Part shown: positions 55,733 through 63,896 of the stretch, piece after piece
How positions within the stretch are numbered: the first letter of the stretch is position 1
Layout: every line of letters starts with the position of its first letter
Assembly: GCF_004519545.1 (NCBI RefSeq)
Contig: NZ_SDKM01000021.1
Span: forward strand, 22,097 to 86,096
DNA: 64,000 nucleotides
Origin: Nocardioides guangzhouensis
GTDB taxonomy: Bacteria > Actinomycetota > Actinomycetes > Propionibacteriales > Nocardioidaceae
Direction: 5' to 3'
Position numbers and translations under genes: made by a program
The notes under the pieces: model-generated
The model's database searches: none
Told to the model about the DNA's origin: nothing
What the model saw: only the letters and a program-made list of their open reading frames with translations

Positions 55733-57373
55733 ATGAACGACGGCCCGCTGATCGTCCAGTCCGACAAGACGCTGCTGCTCGAGATCGACCACCCGGCCGC
55801 TGCTGAGTGCCGCCGCGCGATCGCGCCGTTCGCGGAGCTCGAGCGGAGCCCGGAGCACATCCACACCTACCGGCTCACCCCGCTGGGGCTGTGGAACGCG
55901 CGCGCCGCCGGTCACGACGCCGAGCAGGTGGTCGACACCCTGCTGACGCACTCGCGCTACCCGGTGCCGCACGCGCTGCTGGTCGACATCGCCGAGACCA
56001 TGTCGCGGTTCGGCCGGCTCCGGCTGGAGAAGCACCCGACCCACGGGCTGGTGCTGGTCAGCAACGACCGGCCGGTGCTCGAGGAGGTGCTGCGGGCGAA
56101 GAAGGTCGCCGGGATGCTCGGCGAGCGGCTCGACGACGACACCGTGGTGGTGCACGGCTCCGAGCGGGGCAACCTCAAGCAGGCGCTGCTCAAGCTCGGC
56201 TGGCCGGCCGAGGACTACGCCGGGTACGTCGACGGCGAGGCGCACCCGATCGCGCTCGACGAGACCGGGTGGTCGCTGCGGCCCTACCAGGACGAGGCGG
56301 CCGAGGCGTTCTGGCACGGTGGGTCGGGCGTGGTGGTGCTCCCCTGCGGCGCCGGAAAGACGCTGGTCGGCGCGGCCGCGATGGGGCACGCGCAGTCGAC
56401 CACGCTGATCCTGGTCACCAACACGGTCTCGGCGCGGCAGTGGAAGGACGAGCTGGTCCGCCGCACGTCGCTGACCGCCGACGAGATCGGCGAGTACTCC
56501 GGCTCGGTGAAGGAGATCCGCCCGGTCACCATCGCGACGTACCAGGTGATGACCACCAAGCGGCAGGGCGTCTACCGGCACCTCGAGCTGCTCAACGCCC
56601 GCGACTGGGGGCTGATCCTCTACGACGAGGTGCACCTGCTGCCGGCGCCGATCTTCCGGATGACCGCCGACCTCCAGGCCCGCCGCCGGCTCGGCCTGAC
56701 CGCGACCCTGGTCCGCGAGGACGGCCGTGAGGGCGACGTGTTCAGCCTGATCGGACCCAAGCGGTACGACGCCCCGTGGAAGGACATCGAGTCGCAGGGC
56801 TACATCGCGCCGGCCGACTGCGTGGAGGTGCGGGTCACCCTGCCGTCGAACGAGCGCCTGGTCTACGCGACCGCCGAGCCGGAGGAGCGCTACCGGCTGG
56901 CGTCGTGCACGCACCACAAGATCGACGTCGTCAAGCAGCTGGTGGCCCAGCACCGGAGCCAGCCGACGCTGGTGATCGGGCAGTACATCGAGCAGCTCGA
57001 CGAGATCGCCGAGGCCCTCGACGCGCCCGTGATCAAGGGCGAGACCACGGTCAAGGAGCGGCAGCGGCTCTTCGACGCCTTCCGGGCCGGAGAGATCGGG
57101 CTGCTGGTGGTCTCGAAGGTCGCGAACTTCTCGATCGACCTGCCCTCGGCCGAGGTCGCGATCCAGGTGTCCGGCTCGTTCGGGTCCCGCCAGGAGGAGG
57201 CGCAGCGGCTCGGCCGGCTGCTCCGCCCCAAGACCGAGGGCAAGTCCGCGCACTTCTACACGATCGTCTCGCGCGACACGGTCGACGCGGAGTTCGCCCA
57301 GAACCGGCAGCGGTTCCTCGCCGAGCAGGGCTACGCGTACCGGATCGTCGACGCCCAGGACCTGCCCGCCTGA
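55733..57373 (+). CDS. DNA repair helicase, XPB type
   Basis: 546 residues from the ATG at 55733. N-terminal damage-recognition-like region (1-180), then superfamily 2 motifs: Walker A PCGAGKT (204-210), DEVH (298-301), GLTATL with the RED motif (VREDG) that is characteristic of XPB, and motif VI QRLGRLLR (about 484). It unwinds DNA 3' to 5' and in eukaryotes opens DNA in TFIIH; bacterial homologues have an ill-defined repair role. Ends at a long hairpin. Confidence 0.92.
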   Translation: MNDGPLIVQSDKTLLLEIDHPAAAECRRAIAPFAELERSPEHIHTYRLTPLGLWNARAAGHDAEQVVDTLLTHSRYPVPHALLVDIAETMSRFGRLRLEKHPTHGLVLVSNDRPVLEEVLRAKKVAGMLGERLDDDTVVVHGSERGNLKQALLKLGWPAEDYAGYVDGEAHPIALDETGWSLRPYQDEAAEAFWHGGSGVVVLPCGAGKTLVGAAAMGHAQSTTLILVTNTVSARQWKDELVRRTSLTADEIGEYSGSVKEIRPVTIATYQVMTTKRQGVYRHLELLNARDWGLILYDEVHLLPAPIFRMTADLQARRRLGLTATLVREDGREGDVFSLIGPKRYDAPWKDIESQGYIAPADCVEVRVTLPSNERLVYATAEPEERYRLASCTHHKIDVVKQLVAQHRSQPTLVIGQYIEQLDEIAEALDAPVIKGETTVKERQRLFDAFRAGEIGLLVVSKVANFSIDLPSAEVAIQVSGSFGSRQEEAQRLGRLLRPKTEGKSAHFYTIVSRDTVDAEFAQNRQRFLAEQGYAYRIVDAQDLPA

Positions 57374-57414
57374 GACGGCCGTCGCGAGCAGGTCGGATCG
57401 GGCGGGCAGGTCCT
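57357..57414 (+). terminator. Hairpin at the end of the XPB gene
   Basis: AGGACCTGCCCGCC (57357-57370) pairs perfectly over 14 bp with GGCGGGCAGGTCCT (57401-57414); the left arm lies in the last codons, ahead of the stop. Loop of 30 nt. A bidirectional palindrome follows at 57441. Confidence 0.5.
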
Positions 57415-57430
57415 CAGGATCTCGAGGTGT

Positions 57431-57470
57431 CCTAGGGTGCGTCTCTCACGTCGGCGCCGACGTGAGAGAC
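57431..57470. repeat. Hairpin repeat CCTAGGGTGCGTCTC (copy 2) with a 30-bp palindrome
   Basis: 57441-57470 is a perfect 30-bp palindrome (half: GTCTCTCACGTCGGC). It begins with the same 15 nt as the element at 44887. It lies between convergent genes, so it may act as a bidirectional terminator. Confidence 0.75.
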
Positions 57471-57475
57471 CTGCC

Positions 57476-57955
57476 TCAGGCGGGCGGGAGCCTCGGCGGA
57501 GGGCCTCCGGGCCGGCGCCGGGACGACCACCACGCGGCCGCCAGCAGGAGCGCGCCGCCGACCAGCCCGGTCACTGCCAGCACCCGCCACGTGCGGAACC
57601 ACGGTGGGCCGAACCAGGTGCGCTCGCCGCCCCCGGTCTCCGCGGCGACCAGCGAGCCGCCGTGCAGCACGCCGGACACCCAGCGGTCCAGGTTCTCGAT
57701 GTCGGAGCTCGAGACCGAGCGCGAGGACGAGCGGCCGTCGTCGGCGCGGAACGCAAGCAGCACCCGCCGGTTCACGCCCGGCTGGACCTCGAACGACCCG
57801 GGCACGGTCTCGAGGCAGGTGGTGTCCGCGACCCCCTTCGCGCAGTCCGGGAGGTCCAGCGCGCGGTCCGGCACCAGGGTGCCGACGACCAGGAACGCCG
57901 CGCCGAACATCATCGCCCCGAGACCGAGCAGTGCGAGCAGCAGCGGTCGTCTCAT
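57476..57955 (-). CDS. Hypothetical two-helix membrane protein
   Basis: 159 residues. A hydrophobic helix at the N-terminus (LLLALLGLGAMMFGAAFLVVG, about 5-25), an extracellular middle with two Cys (PDCAKGVADTTCLE), and a second helix near the C-terminus (VLAVTGLVGGALLLAAAWW). I do not recognise the family. The start overlaps the stop of the upstream methyltransferase by 4 nt, so translation is coupled. Confidence 0.75.
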   Translation of the reverse strand: MRRPLLLALLGLGAMMFGAAFLVVGTLVPDRALDLPDCAKGVADTTCLETVPGSFEVQPGVNRRVLLAFRADDGRSSSRSVSSSDIENLDRWVSGVLHGGSLVAAETGGGERTWFGPPWFRTWRVLAVTGLVGGALLLAAAWWSSRRRPGGPPPRLPPA

Positions 57956-58782
57956 GGCCGGGGCGCCCCCGTGGCGACGTACGCGGCCACGATGTCGCTG
58001 CGGGACAGGCTCGTGTGCGCGGTGTTCATGCCGGCCAGGAACGAGAAGTCGAGCCGCTCGAACCGCTCGTGGACACCCTCGGCCAGCGGCCGGATGAACC
58101 AGTGGCTGCCGCGGGTCACCTCCGCGACGGCGCGCGGGCGGAAGTCGGCGCCGACCTGCGGCACGGTGAAGGCGTGGTCGCGACGCAGCCGGGCCAGCTC
58201 GTCCGCGGTGACCCGGGACAGGTGGGCGTGCCGCATCGTGAAGTCGGGGTGGCTGCGCGCCGGCGCCTCGATCCGGCGCGGCTCCGGCAGCCGCTGCCAG
58301 ACCTGGAAGACCGTGCGCACGCTCACCGGGCGACCCGCCGCGTCGACGAACCCGTCGCAGTCGAACGAGCCGGCCAGGCCGAACCAGGGGTCCACCCGGT
58401 TGGCGAAGGTCCACTTGTTGAAGCTGCGCGGGAGGATGAACGCCACGGTGTCGCTGAACGAGCACGCGTGGGCGAGGAACCGCACCGCGAGCGCGCCGCG
58501 CTGCCCGAACGGCGGGTTGCCGATGGTGAGCACCGGGCCGGCGCCGGGCGGCGGACGCCAGGCCATGAAGTCGGCGGCGGTGACCTCCGGGTGGCCGGGC
58601 GCGACGTCCAGCCCGACCCGGCGGTCGGCCGGGAGGTGGGCGAGGAACGCGCCGCCGCCGGCGGAGGGCTCGACGACCTGGCCGTAGTCGGTCAGCGGCC
58701 GCAGGGACCCGGCGTACGCGACGCAACGGCGGGCCAGGTCCGGCTCGGTGAAGTACTGCTCGTGGCCGACGGTCCGCTTCAC
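57952..58782 (-). CDS. Putative N6-adenine-type methyltransferase
   Basis: 276 residues from the GTG at 58782, with GGGGGG upstream. SAM motif EPSAGGGAF (38-46), acidic VGLDV (56-60), and the catalytic NPPF (89-92) of amino-methyltransferases acting on adenine in DNA or RNA. There is no adjoining restriction or specificity gene. The rest has no known domain. The following small membrane protein overlaps it. It could modify DNA, rRNA or another substrate. Confidence 0.78.
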   Translation of the reverse strand: MKRTVGHEQYFTEPDLARRCVAYAGSLRPLTDYGQVVEPSAGGGAFLAHLPADRRVGLDVAPGHPEVTAADFMAWRPPPGAGPVLTIGNPPFGQRGALAVRFLAHACSFSDTVAFILPRSFNKWTFANRVDPWFGLAGSFDCDGFVDAAGRPVSVRTVFQVWQRLPEPRRIEAPARSHPDFTMRHAHLSRVTADELARLRRDHAFTVPQVGADFRPRAVAEVTRGSHWFIRPLAEGVHERFERLDFSFLAGMNTAHTSLSRSDIVAAYVATGAPRP

Positions 58783-58783
58783 C

Positions 58784-59458
58784 TCAGCCCCCCAGCAGCA
58801 GGCGCCAGGAGCGGACCAGGCCGGCGTCGACGTACGCCTTCGCGGAGCCGCCGGGCCGGACCTGCGGGCCGACGTGGAGCTGGCGTACGCCGGCACGCAC
58901 CAGCCACGGAACCTGCTCGGCGAGGAGCCCGGCTCCGGGCATGAGGGCCCCGGCGACCGCGGGGTCGGACTCGGCGAGCGCGAGCAGGTCGTCGTACCCG
59001 ACCGCGAGGCCGCGCGGCGACCCCGCCGAGCAGACCGCGTCGAGCCCCGGGAGGGTGCGCAGCCGGCGCCAGGCCCGACGTGGCTCGAGGCAGTCGTCGA
59101 CCAGCTCGGGGAAGGTCCACGGGACGCCGGGCAGCTTCTCCGCGAGCGCGGCGCAGGTCTCGGTGTCGACCTCGGTGTCGGCGTCGAGGAAGCCGAAGGC
59201 GACGCCCTCGGCCCCGAGCGCGAGGTACTCCTCGGCCAGGCCGACCAGCCGGGTGAACTCGCCGCCGGTGGTGGTGCGGGAGTCGGAGAGCCGCAGCGTG
59301 ACGCGGACCGGGAGGTCGGTGTCGCGCAGCACCGAGGAGACCACCTGGAGGTCGGGCGAGAGGCCTTCCTCGGTGGCCAGCCACAGCCGGCCGGCCCCGC
59401 CCTCCTGGGCGCCCGGCACGTCGCGGGCGTGGTGGACGCGCACGTCGAGCAGGGTCAT
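58784..59458 (-). CDS. CutC family protein
   Basis: 224 residues. TIM-barrel protein of the CutC family, with VHHARDVPGAQEGGAGRLWLAT, AEEYLALGAEGVAFGFLDADTEVD and LMPGAGLLAEQVPWLVRAGVRQLHVG as the recognisable stretches. CutC is linked to copper homeostasis in bacteria, but its enzymatic activity is unclear. The ATG is supported by a leaderless -10. The methyltransferase start lies within 2 nt of its stop codon. Confidence 0.8.
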   Translation of the reverse strand: MTLLDVRVHHARDVPGAQEGGAGRLWLATEEGLSPDLQVVSSVLRDTDLPVRVTLRLSDSRTTTGGEFTRLVGLAEEYLALGAEGVAFGFLDADTEVDTETCAALAEKLPGVPWTFPELVDDCLEPRRAWRRLRTLPGLDAVCSAGSPRGLAVGYDDLLALAESDPAVAGALMPGAGLLAEQVPWLVRAGVRQLHVGPQVRPGGSAKAYVDAGLVRSWRLLLGG

Positions 59459-59464
59459 GGCCCG

Positions 59465-59470
59465 ATGCTA
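59465..59470 (-). promoter_or_regulatory. -10 element of the cutC gene
   Basis: TAGCAT on the minus strand, 6 nt before the ATG at 59458; probable leaderless start. Confidence 0.5.
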
Positions 59471-59501
59471 GGGGCGCGGGAGGCGTGCGGCCGGGGACCA
59501 G

Positions 59502-59533
59502 ACCGCAGCGTTTCGTGGCAGGGAACCTGCGGT
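59502..59533. terminator. Weak hairpin between the GntR and cutC genes
   Basis: ACCGCAG (59502-59508) pairs with CTGCGGT (59527-59533) with an 18-nt loop. Possible terminator of the GntR gene. Confidence 0.3.
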
Positions 59534-59564
59534 TCGTGACCCATCGGTGGGGTACGGCGCGGGG

Positions 59565-60287
59565 TCAGGGCTTGTCTGCGAACTGCACCCAGAGCGTGAA
59601 CCGGTCGGCCCGGAACACGGCGCGGGACACCTCGAGGCTCTTGTCCTCGACCCGGGCCCGGCGGGCGACCCGCAGGACCGGGGTGCCCTGGTCGACCTCG
59701 AGCAGCCCCGCCTCCTCCTCCGTCGCAACGCCGGCGGACACGGAGTCCTCGGCCCACGTCGGCCGCAGCCCGCGCTCCTCGAGCGCGGCGTACAGGCTGG
59801 TCGGCATGCCGCTCTGCAGGAAGCCGGGGAGCAGGATCTCGGAGAGGTAGGCGTCCTCGATGCACATGGGCACGCCGTCCGCGCGGCGCAGGCGCTTCCA
59901 GTGCAGCACCGGGTCGCCCTCGGTGAGCTCGAGCGCGCGAGCGATCCCGGGGCCGGCCTTCTCGCGGCGAGCGACCAGCGTCTGCGACTCCGCGAGCATG
60001 CCGCGGCGCGCCATCTCCTCGGTGTAGCCCAGCAGGCGTCCCACCTCCGCGCGCGGCGGCGCCACGAACGTGCCACGGCCCGGGGCGCGGTGCAGGAGGC
60101 CCTCCGCTACGAGGGCGTCGATGGCCTGCCGGACGGTCATCCGCGCGACCCCGAACTGCTGTACGAGCTCCCGCTCGGATGGGGCGGCGGTGCCAGGAGG
60201 GGCGCCGGCCAGGAGCTCTCTGAGGTACTCCCGGATGGCGACGTGCTTGAGCTGCCTGCGGGGTGGCAGCTCGACGGTCTCGCTCAC
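59565..60287 (-). CDS. GntR/HutC-family regulator with UTRA domain, DasR-like
   Basis: 240 residues from the GTG at 60287 (SETVELPPRRQLKHVAIREYL). Winged HTH (about 22-88): PSERELVQQFGVARMTVRQA and VAEGLLHRAPGRGTFVAPP. UTRA ligand domain (about 95-238): LLGYTEEMARRGM, VLHWKRLRRADGVPMCIEDAYL, and LEVSRAVFRADRFTLWVQF. DasR-like proteins sense amino-sugar phosphates; this ligand is unknown. A leaderless -10 precedes it, and two direct repeats TGGCRCTAG upstream may be its operators. Confidence 0.9.
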   Translation of the reverse strand: MSETVELPPRRQLKHVAIREYLRELLAGAPPGTAAPSERELVQQFGVARMTVRQAIDALVAEGLLHRAPGRGTFVAPPRAEVGRLLGYTEEMARRGMLAESQTLVARREKAGPGIARALELTEGDPVLHWKRLRRADGVPMCIEDAYLSEILLPGFLQSGMPTSLYAALEERGLRPTWAEDSVSAGVATEEEAGLLEVDQGTPVLRVARRARVEDKSLEVSRAVFRADRFTLWVQFADKP

Positions 60288-60294
60288 GGCTCCC

Positions 60295-60300
60295 ACTCTA
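60295..60300 (-). promoter_or_regulatory. -10 element of the GntR gene
   Basis: TAGAGT on the minus strand, 7 nt before the GTG at 60287; probable leaderless start. Confidence 0.45.
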
Positions 60301-60356
60301 GGATCGGGCGACCGCCCCGCCACCCCCCGACAGGCAATATGGCCCGAAGGTGCCAG

Positions 60357-60402
60357 TGGCGCTAGTAGGACTTGACAAGCGCGACAGGGACCTTGGCACT
60401 AG
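60357..60402. promoter_or_regulatory. Direct repeats upstream of the GntR gene
   Basis: TGGCGCTAG (60357-60365) and TGGCACTAG (60394-60402) are direct repeats 37 bp apart. Possible operators for the GntR regulator. Confidence 0.4.
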
Positions 60403-60410
60403 GCCCCTCG

Positions 60411-62957
60411 TCACTCCGTGGCAATCGCCTTCAACACGTCGAGGCGGGCCGCGCGCCGGGCCGGGATCACCGCCGCGAGTACGCCGGTCACGGCGGCCGC
60501 GACCAGGAAGGTCACCATCAGCGCCCAGGGGATCGACAGCTCGGTCAGGCCCTGGTCCTTCAGCGCGAGCACCATCGTGGAGCCGAACACCACGCCCATG
60601 ACCATGCCGAGCAGGGCACCGAAGACCGCCACCACGACGGACTCCAGCCGGATCATCGTGCGCAGCTGCCGCCTCCCGAGCCCGACCGCCCGCAGCAGGC
60701 CGACCTCGCGGGTGCGCTCGATGACCGACAGGCTGAGGGTGTTGACGACGCCGAGGATCGCGATGATCACCGACAGCCCGAGCAGGCCGTAGATCATGTA
60801 GAGGAACGTGTTGACCTGCTCCTTCTGCTCGGCGGCGTACCCTTCCGGGTCCTTGACCGTGACCGTCGGCAGGTCCTTCGTGATCCGCTCCAGCTCGGCG
60901 CGCACGGCGTCGGTGCTGGCCCCGGGCTGCTTGGTCACGAACACCATCGAGTCCAGGGGCGCCAGGCCGCCCTTGGTCAGGGTGTCCAGGCTGACCAGGT
61001 AGTCACCCGGGACAGCCGGGGCGGCGGGGAAGATCGCGACCACCTTCAGGGGCACGTCGCCGCCCTGGAACGTCATGGTGAGCGTGTCCCCGACGTCGTA
61101 CCCCTTGCTCTCGGAGGTGCTCTCCGTGATCGCCACCGTGCCGGGCCCGAGGTCGGCGAGCGACCCCTGCTGCACGGGCAGCGCGAAGGCCAGTCCCATC
61201 GATCGCGGGTCGACCGCGGCCACGAACGCGTTGCCGCCGTCGACCTCAGGGAACGCCTGCCGGAGCTGGGTCACCGAGGCCACGCCGTCGACCTTCCGCG
61301 CCTGGGCGGCGACGTCTGGGGAGAACGGCTGCCCGACCACGTTGGAGATGATGAACTGCGAGGTCAGCGTCTTGCCGATCGCCGCGTCGGTGCTGGCCGA
61401 GGCCGACGAGCCGAAGATCGACATCATCGCCATCAGCGCCAGGCCGATCATCAGCGCGCTGGCGGTGGCGGCGGTACGGCGGGGGTTGCGCAGCGCGTTC
61501 TGTGCCGCCAGCGAGCCGACCGTGCCGAACAGCCGGCGGTAGACCGCCCCGAACACGTGCAGCACGGGCGCGCCGAGGACCGCGCTCATCAGGGCGACGC
61601 CGATCAGGATCAGCAGGATGCCGCCCCCGATCGCGATCAGGCTGTTCCGGCCGTCGGCGACGGAGAGCCCGACCGCCATCAGGGTGCCGCCGACCACGAC
61701 CATCACGATCCCGACGATGACGCGTCGGCGCAGGGTCGCCTCGGGCAGCGCGACGTCGTCGCGGAGCGCGGCCATGGGCGGGATCCGGGAGGCGCGCAGC
61801 GCGGGCAGGATCGAGGCGATGGCGGTCACGACCAGCCCCACGCCGTACGACCAGGCGATGGTGGACCAGGTGACCGGGAAGTCGGCCTGGCTGAGGTCGA
61901 GCCCGAACAGGCCGAACAGCCAGCGCAGCCCGAGCGCCAGCAGGTAGCCGACGCCGAGGCCGACCGTGGACCCGACGAAGCCGACGGCCAGCGCCTCCAT
62001 GACCACGGACCGGTTGATCTGGCGGCGGGAGGCGCCGAGTGCGCGCAGCAGGGCGAGCTCGCGGCTGCGCTGCGCGACGAGGATCGAGAACGTGTTGATG
62101 ATCAGGAAGATGCCCACGACCAGGGAGACACCGGCGAAGACCAGCAGGAAGGTCTGCAGGAAGCCGAGGATCTCGTCGAGGCTGGCCTTGTTGTCCTCGA
62201 CGTAGTCGTCGCCGGTCTCGGCGACCACGTGCGGCGGCAGCACCTTCTGCGCGGCGTCGGCGAGCTCGCGCTGGGAGACGCCGTCGGCCGCGTTGAGCGA
62301 GATCGAGGTGTAGACGTCCTTGCCGTCGAAGAACTGGTCGTGCATGAACGTCTCGTCGAAGATCGTCAGCGTCGCGCCGTTGAGGCCGCCGGAGCCGAAC
62401 TCGACAGCGCCGGTCAGCGTGGTGGTGATCGTGGGAGGGGTGCCCGGCGTGGCCAGCCGCACCTTGTCGCCGAGGTCGAAGCCGCCCTTCTCGATGGTGT
62501 CCTTGTCGAGCGCGATCTCGTACGGCGCGTCCGGCAGGTCGCCGTCGACCAGCGTGAGGATCGGCTTGCCGGTCAGCGAGGTGGCGCCGGTGTACTGGAA
62601 CGCCAGTCCGGGCGGCCCGTTGCCGCCGACCACCTTGCCGTCCTCGCCGATCACGAACACCGACTGGAGGACGTTCTGCGGGTGCACGGACTCCACCTCG
62701 GGCAGCGCCTCGAGCTTCGGGACGACGTCGGCCGGGATGGTGCGGTTGTCCTGCTGGGCGTCGAAGTCGTTGGCGCCCTCGAAGGCGATCTCCACGTCGG
62801 CGGTCGAGCCCTCGATGATGTCGTCGAAGGCGCCGCCCATGGCGTCGGTGAAGATCATCGAGCCGGCCACGAACGCGACGCCGAGCACGATCGCGAAGGC
62901 CGAGAGCAGCAGCCGGACCTTGCGGGCCAGCAGGTTGCGCCAGGTGACCTTGATCAT
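60411..62957 (-). CDS. FtsX/MacB-like ABC transporter permease
   Basis: 848 residues. N-terminal helix (KVRLLLSAFAIVLGVAFVAGS, about 13-33), a large extracytoplasmic domain, then three helices (about 265-385), a second extracytoplasmic domain and four more helices including SVIIAILGVVNTLSLSVIERTREVGLLRA. Two FtsX domains are thus fused in one protein. Works with the ATPase encoded just upstream (4-nt gap). These systems move lipids or peptides or control cell-wall enzymes; the substrate is unknown. The last residues are VLKAIATE. Confidence 0.9.
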   Translation of the reverse strand: MIKVTWRNLLARKVRLLLSAFAIVLGVAFVAGSMIFTDAMGGAFDDIIEGSTADVEIAFEGANDFDAQQDNRTIPADVVPKLEALPEVESVHPQNVLQSVFVIGEDGKVVGGNGPPGLAFQYTGATSLTGKPILTLVDGDLPDAPYEIALDKDTIEKGGFDLGDKVRLATPGTPPTITTTLTGAVEFGSGGLNGATLTIFDETFMHDQFFDGKDVYTSISLNAADGVSQRELADAAQKVLPPHVVAETGDDYVEDNKASLDEILGFLQTFLLVFAGVSLVVGIFLIINTFSILVAQRSRELALLRALGASRRQINRSVVMEALAVGFVGSTVGLGVGYLLALGLRWLFGLFGLDLSQADFPVTWSTIAWSYGVGLVVTAIASILPALRASRIPPMAALRDDVALPEATLRRRVIVGIVMVVVGGTLMAVGLSVADGRNSLIAIGGGILLILIGVALMSAVLGAPVLHVFGAVYRRLFGTVGSLAAQNALRNPRRTAATASALMIGLALMAMMSIFGSSASASTDAAIGKTLTSQFIISNVVGQPFSPDVAAQARKVDGVASVTQLRQAFPEVDGGNAFVAAVDPRSMGLAFALPVQQGSLADLGPGTVAITESTSESKGYDVGDTLTMTFQGGDVPLKVVAIFPAAPAVPGDYLVSLDTLTKGGLAPLDSMVFVTKQPGASTDAVRAELERITKDLPTVTVKDPEGYAAEQKEQVNTFLYMIYGLLGLSVIIAILGVVNTLSLSVIERTREVGLLRAVGLGRRQLRTMIRLESVVVAVFGALLGMVMGVVFGSTMVLALKDQGLTELSIPWALMVTFLVAAAVTGVLAAVIPARRAARLDVLKAIATE

Positions 62958-62961
62958 CCGC

Positions 62962-63735
62962 TCAGACCTCCGTCGGCGGCGCGGGGTCGACCCGGGCGCT
63001 GACCTCGGTCAGCTTCTGGATCACCGACTCGCGGTCGGGCTCCCGCAGGTCGTCGACGATGCGGCCGTCGGCGAGGAACACCACCCGGTCGGCGTACGCC
63101 GCGGCCACCGGGTCGTGGGTGACCATCACGATGGTCTGTCCGTAGTCGTCGACGCTGCGCCGCAGCAGCGTGAGCACCTCGGCACCGGAGTGCGAGTCGA
63201 GGTTGCCGGTGGGCTCGTCGGCGAAGACGATCCGCGGCTGGCTGACCAGGGCGCGGGCCACGGCGACCCGCTGCTGCTGGCCGCCGGAGAGCTGGTTGGG
63301 CTTGTGGGTGAGCCGGTCCTCGAGGTCGACCGCGTCGATGACCCGGCGGTACCACTCCTGCTCCGGCTTCCGGCCCGCGATCGCCAGCGGGAGGGTGATG
63401 TTCTCCTCGGCGGTCAGCGTGGGCACCAGGTTGAAGGACTGGAAGATGAACCCGATCTCGTCGCGGCGGAGCTGGGTGAGCTGCTTGTCCTTCATCCCGG
63501 ACAGCTCGTGCTCCCCGACGTACACCTGGCCGCTGTCGGCGGTGTCGAGCGCCGCGCAGCAGTGCATGAGGGTGGACTTGCCGGACCCGGAGGGTCCCAT
63601 CACCGCGGTGAACTCGCCGTTGGCGAGGTCGAGGGTCACGTCGTCGAGCGCGGTGACGAGTGCGTCACCCGTGCCGTAGGTCTTGGTGAGGTTGGCCACG
63701 CGCGCCGCAGGCGCTCCCGTCCCGTTGGTGGTCAT
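62962..63735 (-). CDS. ABC transporter ATPase, LolD/MacB type
   Basis: 257 residues from the ATG at 63735; a TTG three codons upstream is less likely. Walker [10 protein letters not shown], signature [15 protein letters not shown], Walker [12 protein letters not shown] and H-loop VTHDP are intact. It powers the FtsX-like permease downstream. The leaderless -10 supports the start. The C-terminal [12 protein letters not shown] is a short tail. Confidence 0.92.
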   Translation of the reverse strand: MTTNGTGAPAARVANLTKTYGTGDALVTALDDVTLDLANGEFTAVMGPSGSGKSTLMHCCAALDTADSGQVYVGEHELSGMKDKQLTQLRRDEIGFIFQSFNLVPTLTAEENITLPLAIAGRKPEQEWYRRVIDAVDLEDRLTHKPNQLSGGQQQRVAVARALVSQPRIVFADEPTGNLDSHSGAEVLTLLRRSVDDYGQTIVMVTHDPVAAAYADRVVFLADGRIVDDLREPDRESVIQKLTEVSARVDPAPPTEV

Positions 63736-63742
63736 GGCGTCC

Positions 63743-63748
63743 AACCTA
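63743..63748 (-). promoter_or_regulatory. -10 element of the ABC operon
   Basis: TAGGTT on the minus strand, 7 nt before the ATG at 63735; probable leaderless start for the ATPase-permease pair. Confidence 0.5.
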
Positions 63749-63832
63749 GTGATCGGCGCCGTGGCCGGGCACGGGATTTGACCCTCCTGTGACCCTGTCC
63801 CACCCCTGGTCCAGCCCCGGTCCCACGCCGAG

Positions 63833-63894
63833 CCGGCACATCTTGTGCCGGGTCACCGAGCCAAACCCGTGGTGAGTCGGCACAAGATGTGCCG
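63833..63894. repeat. Nested inverted palindromes
   Basis: CCGGCACATCTTGTGCCGG (63833-63851) and CGGCACAAGATGTGCCG (63878-63894) are each palindromic and inverted with respect to each other. The two arms also pair over 25 bp with 2 mismatches around a 13-nt centre. It begins 3 bp past the stop of the gene at the window edge. Confidence 0.75.
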
Positions 63895-63896
63895 GG

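Noticed and set aside
53115..57373. A phage-defence island made of the WYL protein, CGNR protein and helicase
   Set aside because: No nuclease or other defence effector is present, and XPB with this partner looks like a chromosomal repair unit. Kept only as a repair-module lead.
60375..60405. TTGACA box as a plus-strand promoter
   Set aside because: No suitable -10 follows at 16-19 bp, and the next gene in that direction is on the opposite strand.
60372..63002. An 876-residue plus-strand frame over the FtsX-like permease
   Set aside because: It is the antisense shadow of a clear membrane protein; composition is Asp/Arg/Gly/His-rich and no motif is present.
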